A stretch of 64,000 nucleotides of DNA from Aliiroseovarius lamellibrachiae (GTDB taxonomy: Bacteria; Pseudomonadota; Alphaproteobacteria; Rhodobacterales; Rhodobacteraceae): positions 432,015-496,014 of the forward strand of contig NZ_JAHEVJ010000002.1 of assembly GCF_018599245.1 (NCBI RefSeq). Reading direction: 5' to 3'. The position numbers and the translations under genes were made by a program. Below are positions 8,661 to 17,247 of the stretch, piece after piece. Numbering within the stretch: position 1 is the first letter of the stretch; the number at the start of each line of letters is the position of its first letter. The notes under the pieces are model-generated. The model saw only the letters and a list, made by a program, of their open reading frames with translations, did not search any database and had not been told where the DNA came from.

Positions 8661-9671
8661 TTAACTTTGTGGCAAAGCGTCGCCCGTTTTGACGCGAAGC
8701 GAGTTTTTGGCGCGCCGGTCGGTGATCGGCGTGACCCCAAAGGTCTCGCGGTAATGGCGCAGGAATGCACCGGGCGTGGCATAGCCAACCATATAGGCGA
8801 CCTCGGTGATGGTGTCGTTGGTGTAAAGTACCAATTGGCGGGCCTGGTTCATCCGCATTTTCCGGTAGTACTTCAGCGGGCTTTGTCCGGTGGCATCTTT
8901 AAAACTACGTTCCAACGAACGTGTGGACACGCCAATGGCATCGGCCACTTCGCCAATTTGGATCGGGCTTTCGATGTGTTCCGCAAATTTCTGAATGGCC
9001 TTCGCCACTGGCTTCGGCAACAGATCTTCGCTTTTCGACGTGGCGAAGGCGGGGGTTTTTTGCGACATGGCGGCGCTGCGGATGAAGGGGTGTTGGAACC
9101 AACAGGCGACCTCGGCCATGATGTCGCCGCCCAGCTGTTCGTCGATTAGGTTCAGCATGAAATCAAAGGCCGCCGAGGCGCCGGACACGGTTTTAAACGG
9201 CCCCTCGTCGCAAATCACTGTGCTTTGGATCGGCGTGTCAGGAAATTCCACCTGAAACGCGGCCTCGTAACACCAATGCACTGACATCGGGTGGTTTCCC
9301 GTCAATCCCGTGCGCGCCAGAGGGAAGGCCCCCCCGCTGACGGCCCCCAAAGTGCCTTTTGCCCGCAAGATCCGTTGCAATGCGGCATTGGCGCGGGAGG
9401 GGTCCTCAAACCGGCCATTTGGGCTTGCGGCGAAGAACAAATAATCCAACCCCTCGACCTCGGACAATTTGGTGTTGGGGGCAAATGTAACCCCGGCGGA
9501 CGAGGGCACAGGGGCGTCGCCTTCGGCAACCACTGTCCAACGAAACGTCTCGGTTCCTGATATTTCATTGGCCGCCCGCAAAGGTTCAATACAGGACGTC
9601 AAACAGGCCATCGGGAAGCCCGGAAACACAAGAATACCAAGCGTGATTGGTGCGCGATCTGTCTGGGTCAT
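8661..9671 (-). CDS. GlxA-type AraC-family transcriptional regulator
   Basis: The protein has 336 residues. An N-terminal DJ-1/PfpI-like domain (residues ~8-190, GILVFPGFPMACLTSCIEPL) is joined to a C-terminal double helix-turn-helix (IGEVADAIGVSTRSLERSF and ITEVAYMVGYATPGAFLRHYRETFG). This is the architecture of GbdR, CdhR and ArgR-like regulators of betaine, carnitine and arginine catabolism in Pseudomonas. Lying against the Sox-like operon, it probably activates that operon; the inducer is unknown. Its start overlaps the LysR gene stop (ATGA), so two different regulators are co-transcribed, which is uncommon. Confidence 0.9.
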   Translation of the reverse strand: MTQTDRAPITLGILVFPGFPMACLTSCIEPLRAANEISGTETFRWTVVAEGDAPVPSSAGVTFAPNTKLSEVEGLDYLFFAASPNGRFEDPSRANAALQRILRAKGTLGAVSGGAFPLARTGLTGNHPMSVHWCYEAAFQVEFPDTPIQSTVICDEGPFKTVSGASAAFDFMLNLIDEQLGGDIMAEVACWFQHPFIRSAAMSQKTPAFATSKSEDLLPKPVAKAIQKFAEHIESPIQIGEVADAIGVSTRSLERSFKDATGQSPLKYYRKMRMNQARQLVLYTNDTITEVAYMVGYATPGAFLRHYRETFGVTPITDRRAKNSLRVKTGDALPQS

Positions 9672-10564
9672 GCTGCATCTCGTTTCATCATGGAAGCTGC
9701 GGTCTCAAGGATGTGCTTTTCCAACAACCGAGCAGCGGGCGACAAAGCGGAATCGGCTTTGCGCAGGAGGTGGACTTGGCGCCGAATCTGTTCATCCGCC
9801 AAGGGTTTGAACACCAAATCGGGTGGCGTTGTCGCCCATGCTGCCATTTTCGGCAAAATAGTAACCCCAATATCAGCCCGCACCATGGCCAGCAGTGAGG
9901 TTAGATTGTGGGCTGATAACAGCGCCTTTGCATGCAGGTTTTGCGAGGCCGGGGCCTTGATCCCTGCTGATAGGCTATTGGCAATCAGGCGGTGTCCTTC
10001 GAGGGCGGCCCACTGGATGGGACCTTTCGTCTGTGCCAGAGGATGCGCTGGGGAACAGACCACGCCAAAGGTATCTGACAGCAGCAGCTGGCTGTGAAAA
10101 CCGACACTGTTTTCGCCCAAAGTTGCGATGCCGATGTCAATGCGATCACGGGACAATTCGTGCAGGATAGAGCTGGAATCCATGTCCCTAATCTCAATGT
10201 CAACATTATCGAATTCGTTGATATAACGAGAGAATACTTGCGGAATGACTGTGCCGGCCACCGATGGAACCGTGGCGATGCGCACATGCCCATGTGTGGC
10301 ATTGGCAAAGCCTTCAATCGCTTTCACGGTGTTGTCGAACTGTTGGATTTCGCGCTCGGCTTGCTCCAACACAAAGGCGCCCAAAGCGGTCAGTTTGTTT
10401 TTGCGGTCGGTCTCAAAAAGCGGCTCGCCCAGGTGGGTTTCAAGTTGCTTTAACATCATCGACACCGCCGAAGGTGTCCGCCCGAGGCTCGCGGCGGCAT
10501 CACTAAGATTGCCATTGCGCGCCACGGTCGCAAATCCACGGAGCATTCCGATTTTCAGAGCCAT
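9668..10564 (-). CDS. LysR-family transcriptional regulator
   Basis: The protein has 298 residues. The N-terminal winged helix-turn-helix (FATVARNGNLSDAAASLGRTPSAVSMMLKQLE, shown here as residues ~10-41) uses the serine-rich recognition helix typical of LysR proteins. A periplasmic-binding-protein-like effector domain follows (THGHVRIATVPSVAGTVIPQV onward). It is divergent from the aldehyde dehydrogenase gene over a 111-base gap with two inverted repeats, the standard LysR arrangement, so control of that dehydrogenase operon is likely. The effector is not predictable from sequence. Confidence 0.9.
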   Translation of the reverse strand: MALKIGMLRGFATVARNGNLSDAAASLGRTPSAVSMMLKQLETHLGEPLFETDRKNKLTALGAFVLEQAEREIQQFDNTVKAIEGFANATHGHVRIATVPSVAGTVIPQVFSRYINEFDNVDIEIRDMDSSSILHELSRDRIDIGIATLGENSVGFHSQLLLSDTFGVVCSPAHPLAQTKGPIQWAALEGHRLIANSLSAGIKAPASQNLHAKALLSAHNLTSLLAMVRADIGVTILPKMAAWATTPPDLVFKPLADEQIRRQVHLLRKADSALSPAARLLEKHILETAASMMKRDAA

Positions 10565-10585
10565 GCTGAATTCTCTTCAGTTAAA

Positions 10586-10631
10586 TTGAAATAAACTTCA
10601 ACAGTTTTAGTTTGATTGAAGTGTAATCAAA
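10586..10631. promoter_or_regulatory. LysR-type operator region between the regulator and aldehyde dehydrogenase genes
   Basis: Two inverted repeats lie side by side. TTGAA-N6-TTCAA (10586-10601) fits the T-N11-A rule for LysR sites. TTTGATT-N7-AATCAAA (10611-10631) is a perfect 7-bp arm palindrome. They occupy the middle of the divergent gap, about 20-65 bases from each start codon. Two sites in tandem fit the recognition/activation site pair of LysR regulators. Confidence 0.6.
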
Positions 10632-10675
10632 AGTCCATACCAAACGAAACTGACTTCTGTGTGAGGCGACACATC

Positions 10676-12124
10676 ATGACTGATATCCAAAAAAACTTGA
10701 TTGCTGGCGAATGGCTGACCGGCGAAGGTGAAATCGAAAACCGCAGCCCGTCGGATTTGACGGATCTGGTCGGCATCTTTGCCCAAGCCAGCTCTGATCA
10801 GCTGGAGGCAACCCTTGATCAGGCGCGTGTGGCGCAGGCCGAGTGGGAAGCTTACGGCATGGAGCGCAAGCAAGCGGTTTTGATGGCGATCGGCAACGAG
10901 CTGATGGCGCGCGCGGATGAGCTGGGCACACTTTTGGCCCGCGAAGAAGGCAAGCCACAAGCCGAAGGCAAAGGCGAGGTGTACCGCGCCGGCCAATTCT
11001 TCACCTATTATGCGGCGGAATGTCTGCGTCAGCTTGGCGAAAATGCAGACTCGGTTCGTGCGGGTGTTGAGATCGACGTGCGCCGCGAGGCTGTGGGCGT
11101 TGTGGCGGTCATCTCGCCTTGGAACTTCCCTACCGCCACCGCATCTTGGAAAATCGCCCCGGCCCTTTGCTACGGCAACGCCGTGGTGTGGAAACCTGCC
11201 AATGTAACGCCCGCCTCGGCCGTTGCTTTGGCCGAAATCATCAACCGTCAGGACATCCCCAAAGGTCTCTTCTCATTGGTCATGGGCGCAGGTCGTTCGG
11301 TGGGGCAGCGCTTGGTTGAAAGCCCAAAGGTCAATGCAATCTCGTTCACGGGGTCTGTTCCTGTGGGCAAGGGCATTGCTGCGGCTGCCATTCAAAACCT
11401 GACCAAAGTGCAGATGGAAATGGGGTCCAAAAATGCGCTGGCCGTGATGGACGACGCGGATGTTGATCTGGCTGTGACCCTTGCCCTTGGGGGCGCGTTT
11501 GGCGGCACCGGTCAGAAATGTACCGCAAGCTCGCGTCTGGTTGTGCATTCCGCTGTGCATGACGAATTTGTGGAAAAACTGATTGCGGGCACAAAAGCGA
11601 TGAAGGTTGGTCACGCGCTTGAGGCTGGCACCCAAATGGGTCCGGTGGTGAGCGAACAACAGCTCTCAGAAAACCTTGCCTATGCCGCGCTTGGCCAAAC
11701 CGAAGGGGCCGAATTGGCCTGTGGTGGTGCGCGTCTAGAGATGCCCCACGACGGTTTCTATATGTCGCCCGGTGTGTTTGTGAACACCACCAATGACATG
11801 CGGATCAACCGCGAAGAGATGTTTGCCCCGCTCACATCCGTCATCAAAGTAGGCAGCTATGACGAGGCGATTGCGACCGTTAACGACACCAATTTTGGCC
11901 TGACCTCGGGCATCGTGACCAAATCGCTGGCCCGCGCCACGCATTTCCGTCGCAATGCGCGCACCGGTGTTGTGACCATCAACCTGCCAACCGCGGGCAC
12001 CGATTATCACGTACCTTTCGGTGGGCGTGGTGACAGCTCTTACGGTCCGCGCGAGCAAGGTAAAAACGCGGCGGAATTCTACACCACCGTGAAAACAGCC
12101 TACATCAGCGCAGGCGCCGTTTGA
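10676..12124 (+). CDS. NAD(P)-dependent aldehyde dehydrogenase, possibly 2,5-dioxovalerate dehydrogenase-like
   Basis: The protein has 482 residues from the ATG at 10676, preceded by GTGAGGCG; the frame extends 20 codons upstream, but that part overlaps the operator. The Rossmann nucleotide region has ISPWNFPTATASWKIAPAL and FTGSVPVGKGI. The catalytic cysteine lies in GTGQKCTASSRLVVH and the general-base glutamate in QMEMGSKN (MEMGS replacing the usual ELGGK). The GQKCTASSR form is frequent in 2-oxoglutarate semialdehyde dehydrogenases of sugar-acid and hydroxyproline pathways, which suggests a short oxo-aldehyde substrate. The stop overlaps the next start (TGATG), so translation is coupled to the dipeptidase-like gene. 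Confidence 0.85.
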   Translation: MTDIQKNLIAGEWLTGEGEIENRSPSDLTDLVGIFAQASSDQLEATLDQARVAQAEWEAYGMERKQAVLMAIGNELMARADELGTLLAREEGKPQAEGKGEVYRAGQFFTYYAAECLRQLGENADSVRAGVEIDVRREAVGVVAVISPWNFPTATASWKIAPALCYGNAVVWKPANVTPASAVALAEIINRQDIPKGLFSLVMGAGRSVGQRLVESPKVNAISFTGSVPVGKGIAAAAIQNLTKVQMEMGSKNALAVMDDADVDLAVTLALGGAFGGTGQKCTASSRLVVHSAVHDEFVEKLIAGTKAMKVGHALEAGTQMGPVVSEQQLSENLAYAALGQTEGAELACGGARLEMPHDGFYMSPGVFVNTTNDMRINREEMFAPLTSVIKVGSYDEAIATVNDTNFGLTSGIVTKSLARATHFRRNARTGVVTINLPTAGTDYHVPFGGRGDSSYGPREQGKNAAEFYTTVKTAYISAGAV

Positions 12125-13104
12125 TGCTTATCGACGGTCTGCAATATGCCAATTGGTCGGAGAAGATTTTCCGCCAGCTTCGCGAAGGGGGCGTGGATGC
12201 GATCCACGTCACCATCTCGTACCACGAGAATTTTCGCGAAACGGTTCTGAATTTTGAAAAATGGAACCGCTGGTTTGAAACCTATCCTGATCTGATCATG
12301 AAAGGTCAATGGGCGTCTGACATTGATGTGGCACGCGAAACCGGGCGCACCGCGGTGTTCTTTGGCTTTCAAAATCCGTCGCCGATCGAGGATGACATTG
12401 GGCTGGTCGAGATCGTTCACACCCTTGGCGCGCGGTTCATGCAGCTGACCTATAACAACCAATCCTTGCTTGCGACCGGCTGTTATGAGGCCGAAGACAT
12501 GGGCATTACGCGCATGGGCAAACAGGTCATCAAAGAGATGAACCGCGTGGGTCTTGTCGTGGACATGAGCCATTCGGCGGACCGGTCAACCATTGAAGCG
12601 GCGGAGCTGTCTGAACGCCCAATTGCGATCACCCATGCCAACCCGCATGACTGGTCGCCGGCGCTGCGCAACAAAAAAGACAAGGTCATTCGCGCGGTTA
12701 CGGAAAATGGCGGAATGATGGGCTTTTCGGTCTACCCGCATCACCTGAAAGACAAGGGCGACTGCACGCTGGAAAGCTTTTGCGAGATGATCGCGCGCAC
12801 CGCAGATAAATATGGTGCCGAGCATTTGGGCATTGGCACAGACCTTTGTCAGGATCAGCCCGACAGCATTGTCGAATGGATGCGCGTGGGACGTTGGACC
12901 AAGGAAATCGACTACGGCGAGGGATCGGCGGCAAATGCTGGATTTCCGCCCATGCCGCATTGGTTCGAAGACAACCGTCATTTCGGAAATATCGAACAGG
13001 GTCTTAAGGCAACCGGCATGAACGCCGAAGAGGTCGCCGGGATCATGGGTGGCAATTGGTATCGCTTTTTTGCCGAAAACTTTGGCCCGCAGAAGGGACG
13101 CTAG
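12124..13104 (+). CDS. M19 (membrane dipeptidase) family protein with altered metal site
   Basis: The protein has 326 residues from the ATG at 12124. The family is recognised by VVDMSHSADRST, ITHANPHDW, the GIGTDLCQD loop and the final IMGGNWYRFF. Classical M19 enzymes also need an N-terminal HxD pair and a bridging glutamate. Here the N-terminus reads MLIDGLQYANW without HxD, and the glutamate region reads FGFQNPS. Only the two later histidines and the aspartate remain, so a binuclear zinc site is doubtful. Members of this group occur beside amine demethylase genes such as dgcAB in Pseudomonas. The protein may act as an amidohydrolase-like isomerase or hydrolase on a pathway intermediate; this is inferred. 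Confidence 0.75.
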   Translation: MLIDGLQYANWSEKIFRQLREGGVDAIHVTISYHENFRETVLNFEKWNRWFETYPDLIMKGQWASDIDVARETGRTAVFFGFQNPSPIEDDIGLVEIVHTLGARFMQLTYNNQSLLATGCYEAEDMGITRMGKQVIKEMNRVGLVVDMSHSADRSTIEAAELSERPIAITHANPHDWSPALRNKKDKVIRAVTENGGMMGFSVYPHHLKDKGDCTLESFCEMIARTADKYGAEHLGIGTDLCQDQPDSIVEWMRVGRWTKEIDYGEGSAANAGFPPMPHWFEDNRHFGNIEQGLKATGMNAEEVAGIMGGNWYRFFAENFGPQKGR

Positions 13105-13183
13105 CGGGACAATGTCAACGTAACGTGGTCTGGAAAAAATCGTTCCCTGTATGGGCAGGGCGGGCCACACTTGGGAGGGAAAG

Positions 13184-14740
13184 ATGTCGGAAGCATCTGT
13201 AGAAAATCAAGCAAAAGAGAGCCAAGATCAGGGTGCGGTCAACAAACCGTTGTTCCTGATTTCAGGCGGCTTTATTGCGCTTTTTTGTTTGGCCGCGCTG
13301 ATCAATCTTGATGCGCTGTCGGCGGCTGTAGATTGGGGATTTAATGTCTCAGCCACCTATTTTGGTCTTTACTGGCAGGTTTTGTTGCTCGCAACATTCC
13401 TGATCGGGTTGGTGCTATGTGTGCTGCCCGGTGGCCGGGCGATCATGGGCGGTCTGACCGCACCAGAATTCACCACGTTCCAGTGGGGTTCCATGATCAT
13501 GTGTACATTGCTTGCGGGCGGTGGCGTGTTTTGGGCGGCGGGTGAACCGATTGCGCATTTCTTGTCTTCGCCCCCGCTTTATGGAGCAGAAAGCGGCACT
13601 GCGGCGGCCGTCGACGCCGCGATTGCCCAAAGCTTTATGCACTGGGGCTTTTTGGCTTGGGCCATCTTGGGGTCTCTGTCGACCGTGATGCTGATGCATT
13701 ATCACTATGAAAAGGGTCTGCCGCTTGCGCCGCGCACGCTGCTTTATCCTGTGTTTGGTGACAAAGCGATCCACGGCCCGATTGGGTTGATCGCTGATGC
13801 CGCCTCCATCATCGCCGTTGTGGCGGGCACTGTTGGCCCCATTGGTTTTCTTGGTTTGCAAGTCAGCTATGGTCTGTCCGACCTTTTTGGTATTCCTGAT
13901 GTGTTCATCACCCAAGCGATTGTGATCGCTGGTCTGGTGGCAATTTACACCGTGTCGGCGATGACTGGTCTGTCGCGCGGTATTCAGATCCTGTCGAAAG
14001 TGAACGTGATCCTGGCCGCTGTGTTGTTGGTGTTTGTTCTGATTGCCGGCCCAACCGGGTTTATCTTTGGCTCGTTCTTTTCGGGCTTTGGCACCTATAT
14101 CGGAAACTTCTTCCAGATGGCGCTGTTCCGCGGGGACGCGGGCGTCTTTGGCGCACCCGGCTGGCTGGGCTGGTGGACCGTGTTCTTCTGGGGCTGGTTC
14201 ATGGGCTATGGCCCGCTGATGGCAATGTTCATTGCGCGCGTGTCGCGTGGTCGCTCGATCCGTTCGATCATCATCATGCTGTCGATCATTGCACCGATTG
14301 TGACCAACTTCTGGTTCACTATCATTGGCGGCACCGGCATCTTTATGGAACTGTCCGAGCCGGGCACCATTTCGACGGCGTTTGAGGGCTTTAACCTGCC
14401 AGCGGCCCTGTTGGCGATCACCTCGAACTTGCCGATGGGCTTTCTTGTCTCGGTCATGTTCCTGATCCTGACCACGATCTTTGTGGCCACAACCGGGGAT
14501 TCGATGAGCTATGTGATCTCTGCTACGATGACCAAAGGCGACACCCCTTCGGTTCCAGTGCGTGTGTTCTGGGGCGTGGCCATGGGCGTCATGGCAATCA
14601 TCCTGATCTCGGTTGGATCGGGCGGCGTGTCCAAGCTGCAAAGCTTTATCGTTGTGACCGCTGTACCCGTTTCGCTGATCCTTTTGCCGTCCCTGTGGGA
14701 TGCCCTGCGCATCACCTTGGCCAAAGGCAAAGAAAGCTAA
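13184..14740 (+). CDS. BCCT-family transporter (betaine/choline/carnitine type)
   Basis: The protein has 518 residues with about 12 membrane segments. The start at 13184 is chosen for GGGAGGGA just upstream; 11 further in-frame codons upstream lack such a site. Family motifs are APEFTTFQWGSMIM, the GEPIAHF loop and MFIARVSRGRSIRS. The tryptophan box that forms the betaine aromatic cage is changed: the usual WxxxWxxWSP-like stretch reads FFWGWFMGYGPLMA. Import of a quaternary or N-methylated amine feeding the Sox-like oxidase is a reasonable reading. A hairpin terminator follows. Confidence 0.9.
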   Translation: MSEASVENQAKESQDQGAVNKPLFLISGGFIALFCLAALINLDALSAAVDWGFNVSATYFGLYWQVLLLATFLIGLVLCVLPGGRAIMGGLTAPEFTTFQWGSMIMCTLLAGGGVFWAAGEPIAHFLSSPPLYGAESGTAAAVDAAIAQSFMHWGFLAWAILGSLSTVMLMHYHYEKGLPLAPRTLLYPVFGDKAIHGPIGLIADAASIIAVVAGTVGPIGFLGLQVSYGLSDLFGIPDVFITQAIVIAGLVAIYTVSAMTGLSRGIQILSKVNVILAAVLLVFVLIAGPTGFIFGSFFSGFGTYIGNFFQMALFRGDAGVFGAPGWLGWWTVFFWGWFMGYGPLMAMFIARVSRGRSIRSIIIMLSIIAPIVTNFWFTIIGGTGIFMELSEPGTISTAFEGFNLPAALLAITSNLPMGFLVSVMFLILTTIFVATTGDSMSYVISATMTKGDTPSVPVRVFWGVAMGVMAIILISVGSGGVSKLQSFIVVTAVPVSLILLPSLWDALRITLAKGKES

Positions 14741-14746
14741 GCCTTT

Positions 14747-14770
14747 GTCGGGCGCCTTCGGGCGCCCGAC
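14747..14770 (+). terminator. Hairpin with TTCG tetraloop after the transporter gene
   Basis: GTCGGGCGCC-TTCG-GGCGCCCGAC is a perfect 10-bp stem closed by an extra-stable UUCG loop, starting 6 bases after the stop. There is no long T tract, so it may act as a terminator or as 3' mRNA protection. Confidence 0.7.
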
Positions 14771-14836
14771 ATTCCGCGTTTCCAATTCGCTGAAAAAGGA
14801 AACCACCTTAACGTCCTGACTGCAAAGGCCAATAGA

Positions 14837-16543
14837 ATGAGCGATATAGCACGCCGCGACCCAAATACGGTCATGCGCCTCGCGCGCCTCGGTTCCATCC
14901 ATCAATCGCGCCTGTCGTTTATGCGCGTCCTGACCCGCCGCCTTGCGCGCGAAGGCTGGACGTTTGAGCAAACCGCATTTGAGGTGGATGACAATGGTGA
15001 AGGTCACGCGGTTTATACCGCACATGGCCCAGACCGTGCCTATTCTTTGATTGCCTATGCACATGACCTTCCTGCGGAAAAACGATCTGACCGCGTGATC
15101 GCCGAGGCTTGGGATGCAACATTTACTCTGTTTGACGGGGTGCCGACTGCGGACGATATTGAACGCCTGTCCCATAATATTCCGGTGCAAGAAGCGGGTC
15201 GTGTTTCGGGAACGGAACTGTCTGTATCGCGCGCCAACCGATCGGTTCGCCTGTGGGAACATGTGGTGTCTGAACTGGCGGCCGGTCGCCAACCCTCTGC
15301 TGAACAAATTGACGCTGTGGGGTATCTGATGCGCACCACCGCTGTTTATGGATCAGGAAAATTGGGCGCGGCGGATCGCGAAATGATCGCCGACCGGCCC
15401 GAATTCCGCGCCCCGTTCCAAGTGGAAATGCTGTCGGTTTTCCTGACCCGCTGGTTTGTACGTGATCTGGTGCAGCATATGGCGGATCGTCGTGCTGCAA
15501 ATGCAGGCGAAGATGCGGCGAAACTGTCTGACGAACTGGCCCGCTCGATGGGCATCGGCAATTCAACCGGGCTGGGCATGGCGCCGTTCCTGCTCAACCA
15601 TCCGGTTCTTTTCAACAACTGGGTGGCGGCCAGAGAAAACGCCATTCAGACTGTGCGGTCTTTGCAGGCTGCTGGCGCAGAAGAGGTGGCCCTTTTCCTG
15701 TCGTTGATTGAACGGAGCAAAATCACCATCGCAGGATGGCATTCAGAACATAAGATCCAGCTTGAGAAGCTCGACGGTCTGCGGGCTGACGTGGAAAAAG
15801 TGAGCGACTATCTCGCGAAAAATGACCTGAGCGGTCCGCGCCCTTGGGATGGGTTATATATTTGGGCCGAAACTGCCCTGTCGCTGGAAGGGCAGGAATG
15901 GATCGCGTCGCTTATCCTCGAACCTTATGGTGATCTGGTTGATGGGTTCGCTGATGATATGGCGGCTGACAATACCGCGACTTTCCGTATAGCTGGGGCA
16001 ATGACAATTGGCGAACTGCGCGCCTTGCTTCGGGATATTTATGCGTGGGCGATCGACACTGATTGGGTGGCGCCGGAGAATAAAGCCCGCGCGTGGTATG
16101 TGTCTGAAGAAAAGCTGGAACCCCGTTTGGGCGAACGGTTCGAAGAACCTATTGAAGAATATGAGCAACCCTTGGCACCCGGGCGGGATGCGGCGCGTTT
16201 GTTTGCGGCACTTGAGCATTGGCCGGACGAGGCGCAGGTTGCTGAGTTTGTTTTGCGCCATCCAGAGCATCGCCACGTCTTGCGCCGGGCGCAAATTGTG
16301 GGCCGCGCGCCCTATGCGGAAATTCGCGACAACACGATTTCGGATCAGGTGCTGCCGATTGACATGCTGCGCTGTAAGTTGGCGTTCTTTGGGGCCACAC
16401 AATTTGATCCACGCTCTGATCGTTGGGTGCGGATTTGTATGTATGGCAATGCGCCGTTCCCAACCGAACTGACGACTGAGAACGCAGATTTCTGGGTGTT
16501 TCCAGATCGTGACGGATCCGACATGAAAGGGGTGGGCGCATGA
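14837..16543 (+). CDS. Large uncharacterised protein linked to DUF3726 and Ldh-family genes
   Basis: The protein has 568 residues and I do not recognise its fold or function. It has no signal peptide and no long hydrophobic segment, so it is probably cytoplasmic. Recognisable stretches include YGSGKLGAADREMIADRP near residue 175, LARSMGIGNSTGLGMAPFLLN near residue 236 and an acidic C-terminal third. The charged GSGKLGAADRE segment resembles a nucleotide- or phosphate-binding loop, but no Walker motif is clear. Its end overlaps the DUF3726 gene (ATGA), and an Ldh-family dehydrogenase follows, so the three form one operon. A catalytic or scaffold role in the amine catabolic pathway is inferred from context only. 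Confidence 0.8.
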   Translation: MSDIARRDPNTVMRLARLGSIHQSRLSFMRVLTRRLAREGWTFEQTAFEVDDNGEGHAVYTAHGPDRAYSLIAYAHDLPAEKRSDRVIAEAWDATFTLFDGVPTADDIERLSHNIPVQEAGRVSGTELSVSRANRSVRLWEHVVSELAAGRQPSAEQIDAVGYLMRTTAVYGSGKLGAADREMIADRPEFRAPFQVEMLSVFLTRWFVRDLVQHMADRRAANAGEDAAKLSDELARSMGIGNSTGLGMAPFLLNHPVLFNNWVAARENAIQTVRSLQAAGAEEVALFLSLIERSKITIAGWHSEHKIQLEKLDGLRADVEKVSDYLAKNDLSGPRPWDGLYIWAETALSLEGQEWIASLILEPYGDLVDGFADDMAADNTATFRIAGAMTIGELRALLRDIYAWAIDTDWVAPENKARAWYVSEEKLEPRLGERFEEPIEEYEQPLAPGRDAARLFAALEHWPDEAQVAEFVLRHPEHRHVLRRAQIVGRAPYAEIRDNTISDQVLPIDMLRCKLAFFGATQFDPRSDRWVRICMYGNAPFPTELTTENADFWVFPDRDGSDMKGVGA

Positions 16544-17190
16544 GCCATTCTTTGAACGAAATCGAAGCGATGAGCAAACGGGCCGCCCGTGGCGCCGGCT
16601 TGTCCTGGGGATTGGCGGAAGAAGCCGCCAAAGGCACGCGTTGGTTGTCGTCTTTTGGGTTTTCTGGACCCGAATTGCTGGCAGATTTGCTGGAGCTTAA
16701 CGACCGCCTGCCGCCGGTTGATTTCTCGCCTGTATCGTTGCGCGCCGACGTCTGGCATGCGCCCGCGCGGCGGATGAGCCCGCTGTTGGCCGGTGCCGCC
16801 TTAAGTGATTGCGCTGTGCGTTTGCTCGAGCGTGGAACCATTACGATGGAAAACGTCAGCCTGCCGATGCTCGCGGTGCCCTTTATGGGGGGGGCTGCAT
16901 TGCGCCTTGGGGTGCCAGTGGCCGTTGAATGGGAGGGTGTCCGTTTGGCCACCGATGGCAAACAACTCAGCGTTCAAGGCGATGCAACGGCGCTTCGATC
17001 TGCGCAAGCGGATCGCGTGGTGTTCATCGCGCCCGCTGAAATGGCCGGGCGACGTGAACCGGTGATGCGCGCAGATGTGTCTGACGAAAGCTGGGAGCGC
17101 CTTGGCGTTTTTGCCCATCGCACCTATGCGCCAGCAACCGAAGAGAGCCGCCTGCGTGGGGCCGGGGCAGGGTTAAGCGACAATGATTGA
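16540..17190 (+). CDS. DUF3726 family protein
   Basis: The protein has 216 residues. It begins SLNEIEAMSKRAARGAGLSW, followed by GLAEEAAKGTRWLSSFG, the recognisable start of the DUF3726 family. It has no signal peptide and no membrane segment. Family members have no established function but recur beside amino-acid and amine oxidation genes. Translation is coupled to the 568-residue protein by a 4-base overlap, which suggests a fixed ratio or a complex. The Ldh-family gene follows after 57 bases. Confidence 0.8.
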   Translation: MSHSLNEIEAMSKRAARGAGLSWGLAEEAAKGTRWLSSFGFSGPELLADLLELNDRLPPVDFSPVSLRADVWHAPARRMSPLLAGAALSDCAVRLLERGTITMENVSLPMLAVPFMGGAALRLGVPVAVEWEGVRLATDGKQLSVQGDATALRSAQADRVVFIAPAEMAGRREPVMRADVSDESWERLGVFAHRTYAPATEESRLRGAGAGLSDND

Positions 17191-17247
17191 TCCGCTCTCA
17201 CTGACCTAGGTGACTGATCCGCAAGAATAACAACAAGAAAGACCGAC

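Noticed and set aside
13415..15307. 630-codon minus-strand frame across the BCCT gene.
   Set aside because: It is rich in histidine, arginine and glutamine and antisense to two real genes, the usual shadow in GC-rich codons.
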